Shown: positions 43,101 to 53,400 of the stretch, piece after piece
Numbering within the stretch: the first letter of the stretch is position 1
How the letters are laid out: each line of letters starts with the position of its first letter
DNA from: Bacteroidia bacterium
Lineage (GTDB): Bacteria; Bacteroidota; Bacteroidia; Bacteroidales; GWF2-35-48
Reading direction: 5' to 3'
DNA length: 58,858 nucleotides
Assembly (NCBI GenBank): GCA_016212695.1
Contig: JACREX010000147.1
Coordinates: forward strand, 1 to 58,858
Position numbers and translations under genes: made by a program
Notes under the pieces: generated by a model
What the model saw: only the letters and a program-made list of their open reading frames with translations
Databases searched by the model: none
Told to the model about the DNA's origin: nothing

Positions 43101-44546
43101 AATCAAACCCTGACTGAATATAATCCCACTTATATTTGGGATTTTGGCAACGGAGGATCTTCCATTTTGGAAACGCCCAGTTTCAGTTATGTTATGCCGG
43201 GAACTTATTACCTGACTATGCAAACAACCACGTCGCATGGATGCATTGATAAAGACACGATGATTATTCAGGTGGGAGGCCCCTGGGCGGAAATTATTTT
43301 AAGCGACAGTATGATCTGTAAAAGCGATACGGTTGCATTTAATATTACTGATACAATTTCTATTAGTTCCGTGTCATGGAATTTTGGCGATGGGTATGCC
43401 AGTACAAATTTTGCTCCTCAGCATCAATACAGCTATTATCCTGATACCGGGTATTTTGTTGTTACGCTGAATGCTTATTCCGGCTCATGCCAGATGTATC
43501 CTGCAAAAACCGATACGATACATGTTATTGATGTTATAGCCCGTTTTAACAGGGGCAACCAGGATGCAGATACATCGGAATGTCAGCCGTACACTATTTA
43601 TTTCTTCAATCTTTCTACAGGCGCTGATTTATGGAGTTGGAATTTTGGCGATGGAACAACATCAAATACCCAGTTTCCTCCTCCGCACTTATTTGTTAAT
43701 GCCAACCAAAGCAATATGGTTTATAATGTATCCCTGATTATTGCCAGTAGTATAGCCGGTTGTAAAGATACCGTCATAAAACCCGTGGTCATCTATCCCA
43801 CACCGGATATAACAGTTTCAAATGATACGTTAATCTGTATTGGCGGTAATGCCAGCCTGCATGCAACCGGAGGATCCGGCATACTGTGGAGCCCGGTTCA
43901 GGGATTGAGCAGCGCTACATCTTATGACCCGGCAGCGGGGCCGACATTGACAACAAATTATCATGCATTGATTGCAAGCATGTATGGTTGCCAGAATACG
44001 GATTCTGTTATGGTACAGGTTCAGCAAATGCCTACATGGATAAACCTTCATGATACAACTATTGTTATCGGCGAAGTTGTGAATATTTCTTTTGATGTGG
44101 ATCAGAATAATATTTCTTATCAATGGACTCCGGATTATCACCTTTCCTGCACCACTTGCCCGAATCCTGTTGCACAACCGTTGCATTCCACGGAATATAT
44201 AATCAGGTTTGTTGACAGTTCAGGATGTTTTGTACGCACAGATACTATACGTATTAATGTTGACGCTAATTTTTCAGTTGCTGTTCCAACTGTTTTCACT
44301 CCCAATGGAGATACTCATAATGATACTATATATGTTAAAGGCTGGGGAATAAAAAGAATTAAAAAGTTTTCGATATACAACCGGTGGGGGCAGTTGATGT
44401 TTCAGACAGATGACATCCATGTTGGATGGGATGGAACCTATAACGGCCAGAAACAGCCGCCGGATACTTATACCTATTTTGTAGAAGTTGAACTTCTTGA
44501 TGAAACTACCATGAGCAAAAAGGGAAACTTTAGTTTACTGCGATGA
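40107..44546 (+). CDS. PKD-repeat surface protein with gliding-type (type B) T9SS tail
   Basis: A large secreted adhesin-like protein, 1479 residues, starting with GTG. The signal peptide is IYLIFLFVFFFSVSLRAQ. At least 11 PKD domains follow, each with a W-x-FGDG-like core (for example TFGDGGTSTLQNPSHTY) and a C-terminal DxxGC pattern. The last 85 residues are a CHU_C gliding-motility-associated domain (PTVFTPNGDTHNDTIYV...SIYNRWGQLMFQT...WDGTYNG), the type B T9SS sorting signal. In flavobacteria such proteins need a SprF-like partner, matched here by the adjacent PorP-like gene. It ends at a strong bidirectional terminator. The binding target is unknown. Confidence 0.93.
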   Translation: MKDRIYLIFLFVFFFSVSLRAQVTASFSASQTTGCGNLPLVNFFNMSTGSGSLSYVWNFGNSNTSVLQNPSTSYPNPGDYLVVLTVTNGTQSDTAAAMIHVYNIPTAIFTSGNHDGCIPLTVNFQDGSTVTGSTIIQWQWYFGDGYESNDQNPVHMYQTAGSYPVSLQVTDAHGCVSTTYNLSDYVHATIVPVIQFTSDYTSYCLVPLTVNFTNTTVGSTALTYNWTFGDGGTSTLQNPSHTYVDSGFYDVSLTVIDQYGCSNDTTITDYMDLTIVTASFSVVEGDTVCQNQMVHFNNTSGVPGWWIYGNGTSGTLDSTIYPNTGNVTVTLIAAPGTPCADTISRNIVVIAPPIANFSLDDEYGCKVPHTVHFTNQSTGAVSWAWAFGDNNTSAVQNPTNIYNTQGTFIINLAIASYYGCRAAHSDTVYIEFPVADFLNDTNMGCKPLPVPFTNSSHCNTTFDNISSYIWTFGDGGTSILQNPTHTYTQPGNFWVRLTITTAHGCTAKDSLIVNVGSHQHPGFVLDNYIICAQDTIKFTNTSTDRDTIDYYNWSSSSPVIFGSDTIPLPPTIVRNTVDTGYMSIQLIVGYNGCKDTLIDSIYVNGPIIKTRSVVTSLMNCNNPYQYFMTTVTQGVQYWVWNWRDSSLVDTTIQDTIMHTFPVSEPSTPDRMVLIYAVNDTTGCIYKDSILVHPKDIHANFDSMAWHDTICYTPNLFTASSFKDAFFWNWNFGDNTPATGWGGNMVSHVYDTSGTFTVWLYAKSEVQNELQCVDSVSRQVRVFKPEVEFRADTLIGCAQSPITVPFHSQAFSNDIGLMAWLWTFGDGQVATDTFVTHSYPIANYYTVSLQVTDSLGCINSLTKNNFIASLSVTSDFNSPDTIYCTGEPVSLNSTSSFGTPTDAAYQPIHWLWYFGNGDSSLVQNPMMSYPVKGDYDVTLIVYDTLGCSDTLIITNYLQAQSINAQFRLVLNGVYVFSDSAVSVADTNCYPVQIGSHNLTNQTLTEYNPTYIWDFGNGGSSILETPSFSYVMPGTYYLTMQTTTSHGCIDKDTMIIQVGGPWAEIILSDSMICKSDTVAFNITDTISISSVSWNFGDGYASTNFAPQHQYSYYPDTGYFVVTLNAYSGSCQMYPAKTDTIHVIDVIARFNRGNQDADTSECQPYTIYFFNLSTGADLWSWNFGDGTTSNTQFPPPHLFVNANQSNMVYNVSLIIASSIAGCKDTVIKPVVIYPTPDITVSNDTLICIGGNASLHATGGSGILWSPVQGLSSATSYDPAAGPTLTTNYHALIASMYGCQNTDSVMVQVQQMPTWINLHDTTIVIGEVVNISFDVDQNNISYQWTPDYHLSCTTCPNPVAQPLHSTEYIIRFVDSSGCFVRTDTIRINVDANFSVAVPTVFTPNGDTHNDTIYVKGWGIKRIKKFSIYNRWGQLMFQTDDIHVGWDGTYNGQKQPPDTYTYFVEVELLDETTMSKKGNFSLLR

Positions 44547-44560
44547 AGGAATTTTAATGT

Positions 44561-44601
44561 AATAACAAAAAAGCAGGTGTCGAGCCTGCTTTTTTGTTAT
44601 T
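44561..44601. terminator. Bidirectional intrinsic terminator
   Basis: A perfect 17-bp inverted repeat, AATAACAAAAAAGCAGG and CCTGCTTTTTTGTTATT, has a 7-nt loop (TGTCGAG). The T-run on both strands fits intrinsic termination for both converging genes. The right arm includes the stop codon of the minus-strand gene. Confidence 0.9.
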
Positions 44602-47600
44602 GTAGTATTAATTTTAGAAGATTTCTTTTATCTCCTTTACATATTTTTAATAAGTACACGCCCCTAGGTAAATTTTTCACATCAATGATTTCCTTATTTA
44701 TATTATGTATTATCTTCTTAGTCATAACGGCTCCTGTAATATCTGTAATTTCAAAAAATGATTCTTGTTGGAGTATTTCAGAGAACTCAATTGTTAATTT
44801 ATTTTTTGCAGGATTGGGATAGACGGTGATAAAACCATCGTCTTGTTCCATTGTAAGAATACCGACATTATCATCAACATAAATCGAATCGGTTGCATAA
44901 CATCCATGAATATTTCCAACAGTGACAAAATACCATCCGTATGCATTTACGCTGATTTGTTGAGTGCTTTCACTTGTAGACCATAGATAACTGTCAAACC
45001 CGGAACCGGCGTCAAGGGTTGCAGGCAGCGCTGTATGCAATGTGTCAGGAGTTAAATTAACAGGAGGCAGCGGATGAACCAGTACAATTATACTGTCTGT
45101 ACTGCTGCACCCTGAAGTATTCGTAACCGTAACGGTAAAAACAGTATTTGACGTAGGCGATACAACTATATTGGGTTGGTTATCGCCATTGCTCCATTGA
45201 TATACCGTTCCTCCGCTTGCCGTAAGAGAAACGCTGTTGCCCACGCAAATGGTAGTATCATTGCTTAGGGTAATAACCGGCGAGGGCGATACTGAAACCA
45301 GCAATGAGTTTGAAATAGTTCCGGTTCCGCAAGCATTAATTCCTTTTACGGCGAGCATTACATTTCCAAAATATGTGGGACTCCATGAAACGGCTGCTGT
45401 TAAGCTATCGCCGGTAATTGTTCCTGCACTGGATGGTAAAAGATACCAGATGTATGAAGTAGCGCTAGGGGCTCCCTGCGTTGTGTAAGAGGTAACTGTA
45501 GTGTCATTCGTACAAACCGATGTCGGCCCGGTTGGCGTTCCGGCTATAGAAGGAATTTGGTTTATTATTATATGAACGCTATCAGCCGCAGTACAGTTAT
45601 TGGCGCCTGTTACGGTTACATAATATACTCCTCCGGTTGAAACATTAATTACGTTTGTCGTGTCGCCAGTATTCCATAAATATGTTATGCCGCCGCTTGC
45701 AAAAACCGCCACTGTATCACCGTAACAGAATGTTGTGTCAGGCCCTGCAGATGCATTTACAAAATAAACCACGACACTTACTGTATCTGAATTATGACAA
45801 CCGTTTCCATCTGTTACCGTAACCATATAATCTGTGGTATTTTGAGGAGCAACAGATATGGTAGCCAAATCTTCTCCCGTGCTCCAGTGATATAATATTC
45901 CTCCGGTTGCCGTAAGAGAAGTATCGTTTCCCCTGCATATAGAGACGTCATTTCCTGCATTGGCAACAGGCAATGGGTTTACAAAAAGATGAATGCTGTC
46001 GCTTGCAGTGCAGCCATTACTATCATATACGGTAACATAAAATATTCCCGCTATTGTAATGAAAATATCTGCTGTGGTATCGCTATTGTTCCATAAATAG
46101 GTAACGCCTCCGCTTGCCGTAAGATGTGCGGTATCGCCAAAGCAGATGGTCGTATCCTGTCCCGCCTCCGCAATAGGCGAAATATTAAAATTAACAGTTA
46201 CGCTGTCAGTAGAAAAACATCCGGTTGATCCGGTTACGGTTACAAAATATATTCCCGCAATAGTAACACTTATTTCTGAAATTGTGTCACCCGTATTCCA
46301 CGCATAAGATGTTCCTCCGCTGGCCAAAAGGATTGCAGTGTCTCCATTACAAATCGTAACATCCTGTCCCGCCTCTGCGTCAACAAAATTGACAACTACC
46401 AAAACCGTATCAGAATTGTGGCATCCGTTATTGTCGGTAGCCGTTACGATATATTCTGTTGTATTAAACGGTACGGTATAGATTGTTGAAATCGTATCTC
46501 CTATGCTCCACACAAAGTGAATACCTCCGGTAGCCGAAAGAAAGGCGGTATCATAACGGCAAATGGTTACATCAACTCCTGCGTCTGCCAGGGGCAAAGG
46601 ATTTATTGTTACGAGGATACTGTCATAGGAATAGCAACCAATATTATCAAAGACTGTAACATAATAATAAACATCGGAAGCAGGGCTCACATCAATTCCT
46701 TGAGTGGTTTCGCCTGTATTCCAGAAATAGGTAACACCTCCGCCAGCCAGCAGATGAGCCGTATCTCCAAAACAAACGGCAATATTATTCCCGGCCTCGG
46801 CAATAGGTAAATTATGAACTGACAATGGCAATGAAAACGATTCTGTGCATCCGTTAGAGCCGGTTATTGTAACACTAAACGGACCCGCAATGGTAACATA
46901 AATAACTGAATCCGTAGCGCCTGTATTCCAACTGTAGGAAGTACCGCCGGTTGCCGTGATAGTGGCAGTATCTCCCGTGCAAATAGCCGTGTCGCCGGAA
47001 ACCGAACCGCCGGAATAATTCACTATAACAAGAACACTGTCCCTGTCAGAACAACCCAAAATATCAAATACTGTGACCTGATAAGCTGTTGAGGAATCCG
47101 GGCTGACAGATATGGATTGAGTGTTTTCATTGGTACTCCATAGATATGAAATACCCCCTGATGCATTCAGTATCGCTGTGTCATACCTGCATATTGCCAA
47201 ATCATTTCCCGCAAAGGCAGAAGGGAGAGGGTTAATAGTAATGAGAACTGTGTCGGTATTGGAACAAGCATTCATGTCTGTGACAGTAACAATATAGGCA
47301 CCTCCTGTAACAACCGGATTCAGAGCATTGGTAACATTATTGCTCCAGAGGTACGAAACGCCGCCGCCGGCATAAAGCATGGCAGTATCATTCTGACAAA
47401 CTGAAGTATCATTTCCGGCATATGCAATAGGTAAACTTAGTACCGTAACAGTGAGGCTGTCGTTTTTCGAACATCCCTGGGGACTGGTAATTGTAACAAA
47501 ATAAGTAGTTGTGATTGATGGAGAGACCGAAATATTTTGGAACGTCTCTCCTGTACTCCATGAATAACCCGATCCTCCATGCGCTGAAATCTGAATGGTG

Positions 47601-50350
47601 TCTTTGAAACAGATCGCTGTGTCGGATCCTGCTCCTGCTGCATCGGCAAACAGGTTGACAGTAACCGTATCACTGTTACTGCAGTTGTTCGCATCTGTTA
47701 CTGTAACTGAATAATCAGCAGTTGCAACAGGATTGACACTGATCTGTTGTGTATTTTCTCCCGTACTCCATGAATAACTGATACCGCCTGTTGCATTAAG
47801 CAAGATGGTTGATCCGATACAAATTATTGTGTCGCTACCGGCAAAAGCGGCAGGCAGAGGATTAATGGTAACAATAACCGTATCTTTATTTGCACATCCG
47901 TTTGAGCCTGTAACTGTAACATAGTATATGTCTGCGATCGTAACAGGATTCTGTGAAACATTAACACCATTGCTCCACTGATAAGAAATACCGCCTGAAG
48001 CATGAAGAAAAGCCGTGTTACCAAAACAAACAGCAGTGTCGGATCCCGCATTGGCATTGGGTAAGCTGAGAATATTTACGATTACGCTGTCGGTATCAGT
48101 ACAGTTATTGGCGCCTGTAACTGTAACATGGAAAATGGTACTGGCCGATGGAGTCACAACAATAATCGGGTTGGTTTCTCCTGTTGACCAGGAATATGAA
48201 TTTCCGCCGCTTGCATGAAGAATGACAGAAGAACCCTGACATACTGTTGTGTCGGGTACTGCAACAGCAGTTATTGTAATAACAGTCACAACAACAGTGT
48301 CTGTTTTTGAACAGTTATTGGCATCAGTCGCGGTTACAATGTAATCAGATGTTGTATTCGTGGAAACAGTTATTTGCTGCAAAGTTTCTCCTGTGCTCCA
48401 GGAATAAGACGTGCCTCCTGAAGCTGTTAATGTAGCCGATGTTCCTATGCAAATAGTATCGTCAATTCCGGCATTGGCAACCGGAAGGGGATTTACTGTT
48501 ACCACAACGCTGTCAATGCTGCTGCAGTTTCCGGCATTTGATACAGTAACACGATATATCCCGGCAGTAACAACATTATTGGAAGCCGTATTAATCCCGT
48601 TGCTCCATTGATATATTGTTCCGCCGCCGGCAAGCAGGTGGGCCGTATCGCCTGAGCAAACTGCGGTGTTGGGCCCTGCTTCTGCAACAGGGTATTGATA
48701 AACAGAAATATTTGAACTATTGGTAGTGCCCGTAACTACAGGGCTTGATGACACAATCCTGATCCTGTAGCCTGTGCCTGCAGGAGTGATTAAAGGAATT
48801 GTCGCATGAATGGTTCCTGCGTTTGACCCGTTTAATGTTCCAATATCAACAGGCGATGCAAAACTGCCTGTAGCATCGGAAAGCTGGGCTGTAAAAATAT
48901 TGCCGCTGTCGAAAACGCCGAAAATAGTAAAGGGGACATCAATGGCTGATCCCACGCAATAGACGAGCGGAGTAATTGTTCCGGTGAAAATTCCATATAA
49001 ATCGAGAATTTCAATATGCCCGTGTTGAAGTACGGTTGATAATGTTGTAAAAGTTGAATCAATAACTTCTACGGGAGTCGGTGAGTTAATAAAATTCAGA
49101 TCAGTATGTTGTCCGATAGTGCCATTGACTGTGAATTTCACGGCGAATATTATGGAAGAATCAACTTTGTCTTGTCCTGCCAAAGTGAGGTCGTACCATG
49201 AAAAAGTGAGTTTTCCGTTTGCTGTCTGCGATGTGCCGAAACTACTTGCATCCATGCCGGGCAATCCGAACTGCTCCACGCTGAGGTATGATACAAGCGA
49301 CTGGTCAAACTGAATAGTCCCCTGCAAAGAAATGATGTTGTAAAAATCTTTTACACGGACCGGAACCACCACCTGTGAGGCCGGAGCTGCGGCAATAGAA
49401 TCTATAATGAGCGTTACAGTTCCGGATGGATTTCCGGTGATATTTACTTTACCGTTTGTTGAATTATATGGAATAGCGGACAAGCTTGTATCAACGAATT
49501 CAAGAGGAGTAACAGAATTAGTAAATGAAATATCAGAATACTGCCCCGCATTTCCGGCTGCATTAAAACGAATGGCGAAAAGGGCCGTATTATCCGGTTT
49601 TGTCTGCCCGGCAAGCGTCTGATCCGACCAGGAGAATGTGAGTTTTCCTGTTGACGTTTGTGTAGTACCGAAATTGCCGGCGCTCAACCCGGAAAGGTTG
49701 AATTGTTCAACATTCATGAATGATGCCACGGCAGGATCAAATTCAATGGTCCCCTGCATGGAAACTATGTCGGTGAAATTATCTACTCTAACAGGAACGA
49801 CAACCTGGGTTCCTGTTAAAGTATTAACAATATCTGCTTTGATAGTAACTCCGCCCGGGCCGGTTCCTGTTATTTGTATTAGTCCAGGAGATGTGGTATA
49901 AGGAACCGTATTAAATGTGATATCAACAAACTCTACTGCTGCAACAGAACTTGTGAGGCTCACCGAAGAGTTTTGTCCGGTATTTCCGGTAAGCTGAAAA
50001 CGCAGGGCAAAAACCACTGAATTGTCGGCAAGAGATTCACCTGATAAATCGCTGTCGAACCAGGAAAATGTAACTTTTCCGTTTCCTGCCTGAGCAGCGC
50101 CGAAATTTGAACTGTTCAGCCCGGGAAGATTATATTGTTCAGTTCCGGAAAAAGTTGCAACAGCCGGGTTGAACTCGATGGTCCCCTGCATGGAAAGTAT
50201 GCCTGTGAAATTTTTTACCTTTGCGTGAATCACCACCTGCTGTCCCTGTGATCCGCTAACTGTATCAAATGTTAAAATCACATTCGATGAAAAAACCGGG
50301 TAAAATGGGATTATAAATAACAGGATTAATAAAGATAATTTTGTATTCAT
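44597..50350 (-). CDS. Giant cohesin-like/Ig-repeat T9SS type A protein
   Basis: A secreted 1917-residue protein. The signal peptide (SLLILLFIIPFYPVFSSN) precedes three cohesin-like domains of about 140 residues (to about 447), each with MQGTIEFNPAVA-, NFG-, KxTFSW- and DNxVxFAxRF-type segments. A beta domain (about 447-553) is next, then about 17 repeats of 69-72 residues (553-1830) of the AGxDTxICxGDTAxLxAxGG...YxWSTG...CSxxDTVxVTVNPLP pattern. The first 15 fall in five triads judged by linker (NPLP, then NxF/Y, then xLP). The end is a type A T9SS sorting domain (VYPNPAKNKLTIEF...GVYLLKI). It is 84 bp downstream of the 2590-aa gene. Cohesins could bind a dockerin such as that of the neighbour (inference). 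Confidence 0.88.
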   Translation of the reverse strand: MNTKLSLLILLFIIPFYPVFSSNVILTFDTVSGSQGQQVVIHAKVKNFTGILSMQGTIEFNPAVATFSGTEQYNLPGLNSSNFGAAQAGNGKVTFSWFDSDLSGESLADNSVVFALRFQLTGNTGQNSSVSLTSSVAAVEFVDITFNTVPYTTSPGLIQITGTGPGGVTIKADIVNTLTGTQVVVPVRVDNFTDIVSMQGTIEFDPAVASFMNVEQFNLSGLSAGNFGTTQTSTGKLTFSWSDQTLAGQTKPDNTALFAIRFNAAGNAGQYSDISFTNSVTPLEFVDTSLSAIPYNSTNGKVNITGNPSGTVTLIIDSIAAAPASQVVVPVRVKDFYNIISLQGTIQFDQSLVSYLSVEQFGLPGMDASSFGTSQTANGKLTFSWYDLTLAGQDKVDSSIIFAVKFTVNGTIGQHTDLNFINSPTPVEVIDSTFTTLSTVLQHGHIEILDLYGIFTGTITPLVYCVGSAIDVPFTIFGVFDSGNIFTAQLSDATGSFASPVDIGTLNGSNAGTIHATIPLITPAGTGYRIRIVSSSPVVTGTTNSSNISVYQYPVAEAGPNTAVCSGDTAHLLAGGGTIYQWSNGINTASNNVVTAGIYRVTVSNAGNCSSIDSVVVTVNPLPVANAGIDDTICIGTSATLTASGGTSYSWSTGETLQQITVSTNTTSDYIVTATDANNCSKTDTVVVTVITITAVAVPDTTVCQGSSVILHASGGNSYSWSTGETNPIIVVTPSASTIFHVTVTGANNCTDTDSVIVNILSLPNANAGSDTAVCFGNTAFLHASGGISYQWSNGVNVSQNPVTIADIYYVTVTGSNGCANKDTVIVTINPLPAAFAGSDTIICIGSTILLNATGGISYSWSTGENTQQISVNPVATADYSVTVTDANNCSNSDTVTVNLFADAAGAGSDTAICFKDTIQISAHGGSGYSWSTGETFQNISVSPSITTTYFVTITSPQGCSKNDSLTVTVLSLPIAYAGNDTSVCQNDTAMLYAGGGVSYLWSNNVTNALNPVVTGGAYIVTVTDMNACSNTDTVLITINPLPSAFAGNDLAICRYDTAILNASGGISYLWSTNENTQSISVSPDSSTAYQVTVFDILGCSDRDSVLVIVNYSGGSVSGDTAICTGDTATITATGGTSYSWNTGATDSVIYVTIAGPFSVTITGSNGCTESFSLPLSVHNLPIAEAGNNIAVCFGDTAHLLAGGGVTYFWNTGETTQGIDVSPASDVYYYVTVFDNIGCYSYDSILVTINPLPLADAGVDVTICRYDTAFLSATGGIHFVWSIGDTISTIYTVPFNTTEYIVTATDNNGCHNSDTVLVVVNFVDAEAGQDVTICNGDTAILLASGGTSYAWNTGDTISEISVTIAGIYFVTVTGSTGCFSTDSVTVNFNISPIAEAGQDTTICFGDTAHLTASGGVTYLWNNSDTTADIFITIAGIFYVTVYDSNGCTASDSIHLFVNPLPVANAGNDVSICRGNDTSLTATGGILYHWSTGEDLATISVAPQNTTDYMVTVTDGNGCHNSDTVSVVVYFVNASAGPDTTFCYGDTVAVFASGGITYLWNTGDTTNVINVSTGGVYYVTVTGANNCTAADSVHIIINQIPSIAGTPTGPTSVCTNDTTVTSYTTQGAPSATSYIWYLLPSSAGTITGDSLTAAVSWSPTYFGNVMLAVKGINACGTGTISNSLLVSVSPSPVITLSNDTTICVGNSVSLTASGGTVYQWSNGDNQPNIVVSPTSNTVFTVTVTNTSGCSSTDSIIVLVHPLPPVNLTPDTLHTALPATLDAGSGFDSYLWSTSESTQQISVNAYGWYFVTVGNIHGCYATDSIYVDDNVGILTMEQDDGFITVYPNPAKNKLTIEFSEILQQESFFEITDITGAVMTKKIIHNINKEIIDVKNLPRGVYLLKICKGDKRNLLKLILQ

Positions 50351-50404
50351 AATTTTTTTTCAGGTCTAATGTTATTGAATTTATTTTGAAATGAAAACCT
50401 GTAA

Positions 50405-50432
50405 AAGCCACGCCATTGAAGGCATGGCTTCT
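50405..50432 (-). terminator. Intrinsic terminator after the 2590-aa gene
   Basis: On the minus strand AAGCCATGCC, loop TTCAAT, GGCGTGGCTT then TTTAC. The stem is 10 bp with one wobble or mismatch. It lies directly after the stop of the giant gene and before the cohesin gene, so the downstream gene may need read-through or its own promoter. Confidence 0.7.
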
Positions 50433-50434
50433 TT

Positions 50435-53400
50435 TTATCGGATTACCACCATCTTCTTCATCCCCGTAAACTTATCAGCCTGCATCTTTACAATGTACGA
50501 TCCGCTGCCGGTATTACAATCCCATGTAACCTGATTCATCCCTTTTGCATAATTATCTGTAAACTGTTTAACCGTTTCGCCGAGATAGTTGAGAATTGTG
50601 ATAGTAACTTTTTCATCTTTTGGTAATACAAAACTGATGTTTGTATAATCGCTGAATGGGTTCGGATAGTTCTGTAAAAGCGCGTATCCGCAGTTTTCAT
50701 GTTGCAGCAAAGCGGTAGCATTTTCAATAGTAATACTTGAATTACCGCTGATGATGTCAAGCGTATTCAGGTTGTTGTCGTATGCTTCCGCAAGGGTTGA
50801 CGAAGAATTAATCGAAATCTGTGCTTGTGTTCCGGCATTGCCCATCACATTAAATAAAAGTTCAAAGGCAACAGATCCATCCGGTAGCGTAACGCCATTA
50901 AGATTTTCTGTGCTCCATAATGCCGTGAGTATTCCTTCGCCTGTCCTGTTTGTCCCGAAGAAATTTGTAAGTGCAGAATTATTTGTGCCAACATAACTTA
51001 GCAGTGACGGATCCCAGGTAATGGTAAACTGATATCCGCTGACAGCATTGAAATTTTCAACTTTCACGGGAACTGTAATCAGATTTCCTTCTGGAGCAGT
51101 AACACTTTCCATTGTAAACGTAACACTGCCTGTTTCGCCAGATTTTGAAATGGATGCGTTCCAACTGTTATTTACGTCTCCGAGTTTCGCTGCCACAAAA
51201 TTCTGGTCGGTCAATACAGAAATATCACTGTAGGATCGTGAATTTTCAAACGGGAAAGGATTCATTACATCGGTAAACGAGAAATCAGAATTGACAAATT
51301 TCCATAATGCTCCGTTCGGGAACGTAGTTGATGTCTGCAACACAACAGAACGCATCAGCACAAGATCGAGCGAGCTAACCGAAGAAGAAGCATTCACGTC
51401 TGCGGCAATAATTTTGTAAGCCGAATTCAGTGCTTGTGTTCCGAGAATGTGACGCTGCGTTAAAATAATATCAAGCGTGGTGATGCCATTGCTGGTATTC
51501 ACATCATTGTTTTTATCAGGGGTGATGGTATAGCTCTGACCGTCGTTTACGCTGAACAGGTACTGTCCGTTGGTAGTGGTGGAATAGGTTTGGGTGGTTC
51601 CTCCAGCGCATGTAAGCGTAACTCCTGGAACTGCCACGCCGGTTTCTGTGCGGACAATACCGCTGACATTAACAACGGCCGGCGTGGATGAAACGGTCAC
51701 ACTGACTGTTCCCGCAGTACTATTGCATCCGTTCACACTGGCAACTACCGAATAAGTTCCACTCATAGTTTGCTGTGCATTGGGTATGCTTGGATTCTGC
51801 AAAGCAGACGTAAAAGAATTAGGACCTGTCCATGAATAAGAAGCGCCTGCAACAGTGCTTGCATTAAGCTGTATGGTTCCATTAAGCATTACCGGTGAAT
51901 TGCTGGATGCAACCGGCGCTCCCGGCAATGGATTCACGGTAACATTTACGGTATTGGATGTTGCGCTGCAACTGCCGCTTGTAACAACTACATAATAGCT
52001 GCCTGTTGAACTTACCGTAATGGCCTGTGTTGTCTGCCCTCCGGGCGACCATACATTTCCCGTAGAGCTGCTTGAAGTGAGAATAACAGAATTTCCGGCA
52101 CAGAAGGTGGTTGGCCCGCCGGGTGTTACTGTGGCAGCTACCGACTGGCTTATGGTGAAATTTGTATTGCTTTCATCCATTACCGTGGGGCTGCTGAAGT
52201 CTTTTATTTTGACTTTGCACTGTGTTGATGAAACATTGGGAACTGTCCATGCATAGGTGCCGCTTAGAGTATTATAATTGCTTACAATAGTTGTCCATGT
52301 TGCGCCATTATCTTTGGTGTAATCAATAGTATAATTATTGGAAGTGGAAACAGAATTCCATGTGATGTTCATGGTATTGCAGCCTGTTAGAGTTTCTCCG
52401 CCGTTTGGCGCTGTCACTGTGATGGTGGCGGCAGGAAGGCCTATGGCAAATGTTGCATTGCTCTGGTCGGTTTTGCAGGTATTGAGATTATCGGTGATTT
52501 TTATAAGGCAGTTTGAAGAACTTGCAGATGGAACCGTCCATGAATATGTATTATTCGTGATGGTCTGATTGAAGACGATATTTGTCCAAGCGCTTCCATT
52601 GTTGGTTGAGTAATCAATGTTATAACTGTTCGATGCGCCCAGCGATGTCCATGTGATACTATAAGATCCTCCAACCGTAAGACTTTCTCCACCGTTAGGC
52701 GTTGCCACGGTAATAGCCGGTTTTAATGTAAAAGTGGCATCGCTCACATCGGTTTTGGCAGAATTTCCGGCATCGGTTACCCGCACAAGACATAGTGTGG
52801 AAGGGGTGTTTGGCATAGCCCAGTCATAAGTGATGCTCCCCGTTCCTCCGGCGCTGTAACTTGATGTGATGGTGCTCCATGTGCTGCCGTTGTTGGTTGA
52901 GTATTCAATCTTATATGTACCGGAACATCCGCCTGCAGTCCAGTGTATCGAGGTTTGCGTGCATACGCGCCACTCTTCGCTGCCATTGTCGCCGTTGGGC
53001 GAAGAAATCACCAGCGCAGGATTAATGCTGAATACGGCATTGCTCACATCGTACACTGAAGGATTATTATATTCCGTAACTTTTACCAGACACTTGTTGG
53101 AGTAAATAGCCGGAATGGTCCATGAATAGGTGCCATCGTTTTCAGTAACGCTGGCAATAGGCGACCAGGTTAATCCGCTGTCGGCAGATAAATACAGGCT
53201 CACATAGGTTCCGTTGAAATACTGGTTTGTCCATGTTATACTATAGGATGAAGCATAATATAATGTATTGCCCCCGTTAGGTGTGAGCAGTTGCGGCTGG
53301 GCCGGAGTAACCGTGAAAGAGGCATTGCTCACATCGTACTTGCAGGTATTATTATAATCTTCAACTTTGATTAAATAATTGCTTCCCGGCGAGTTTGGAA

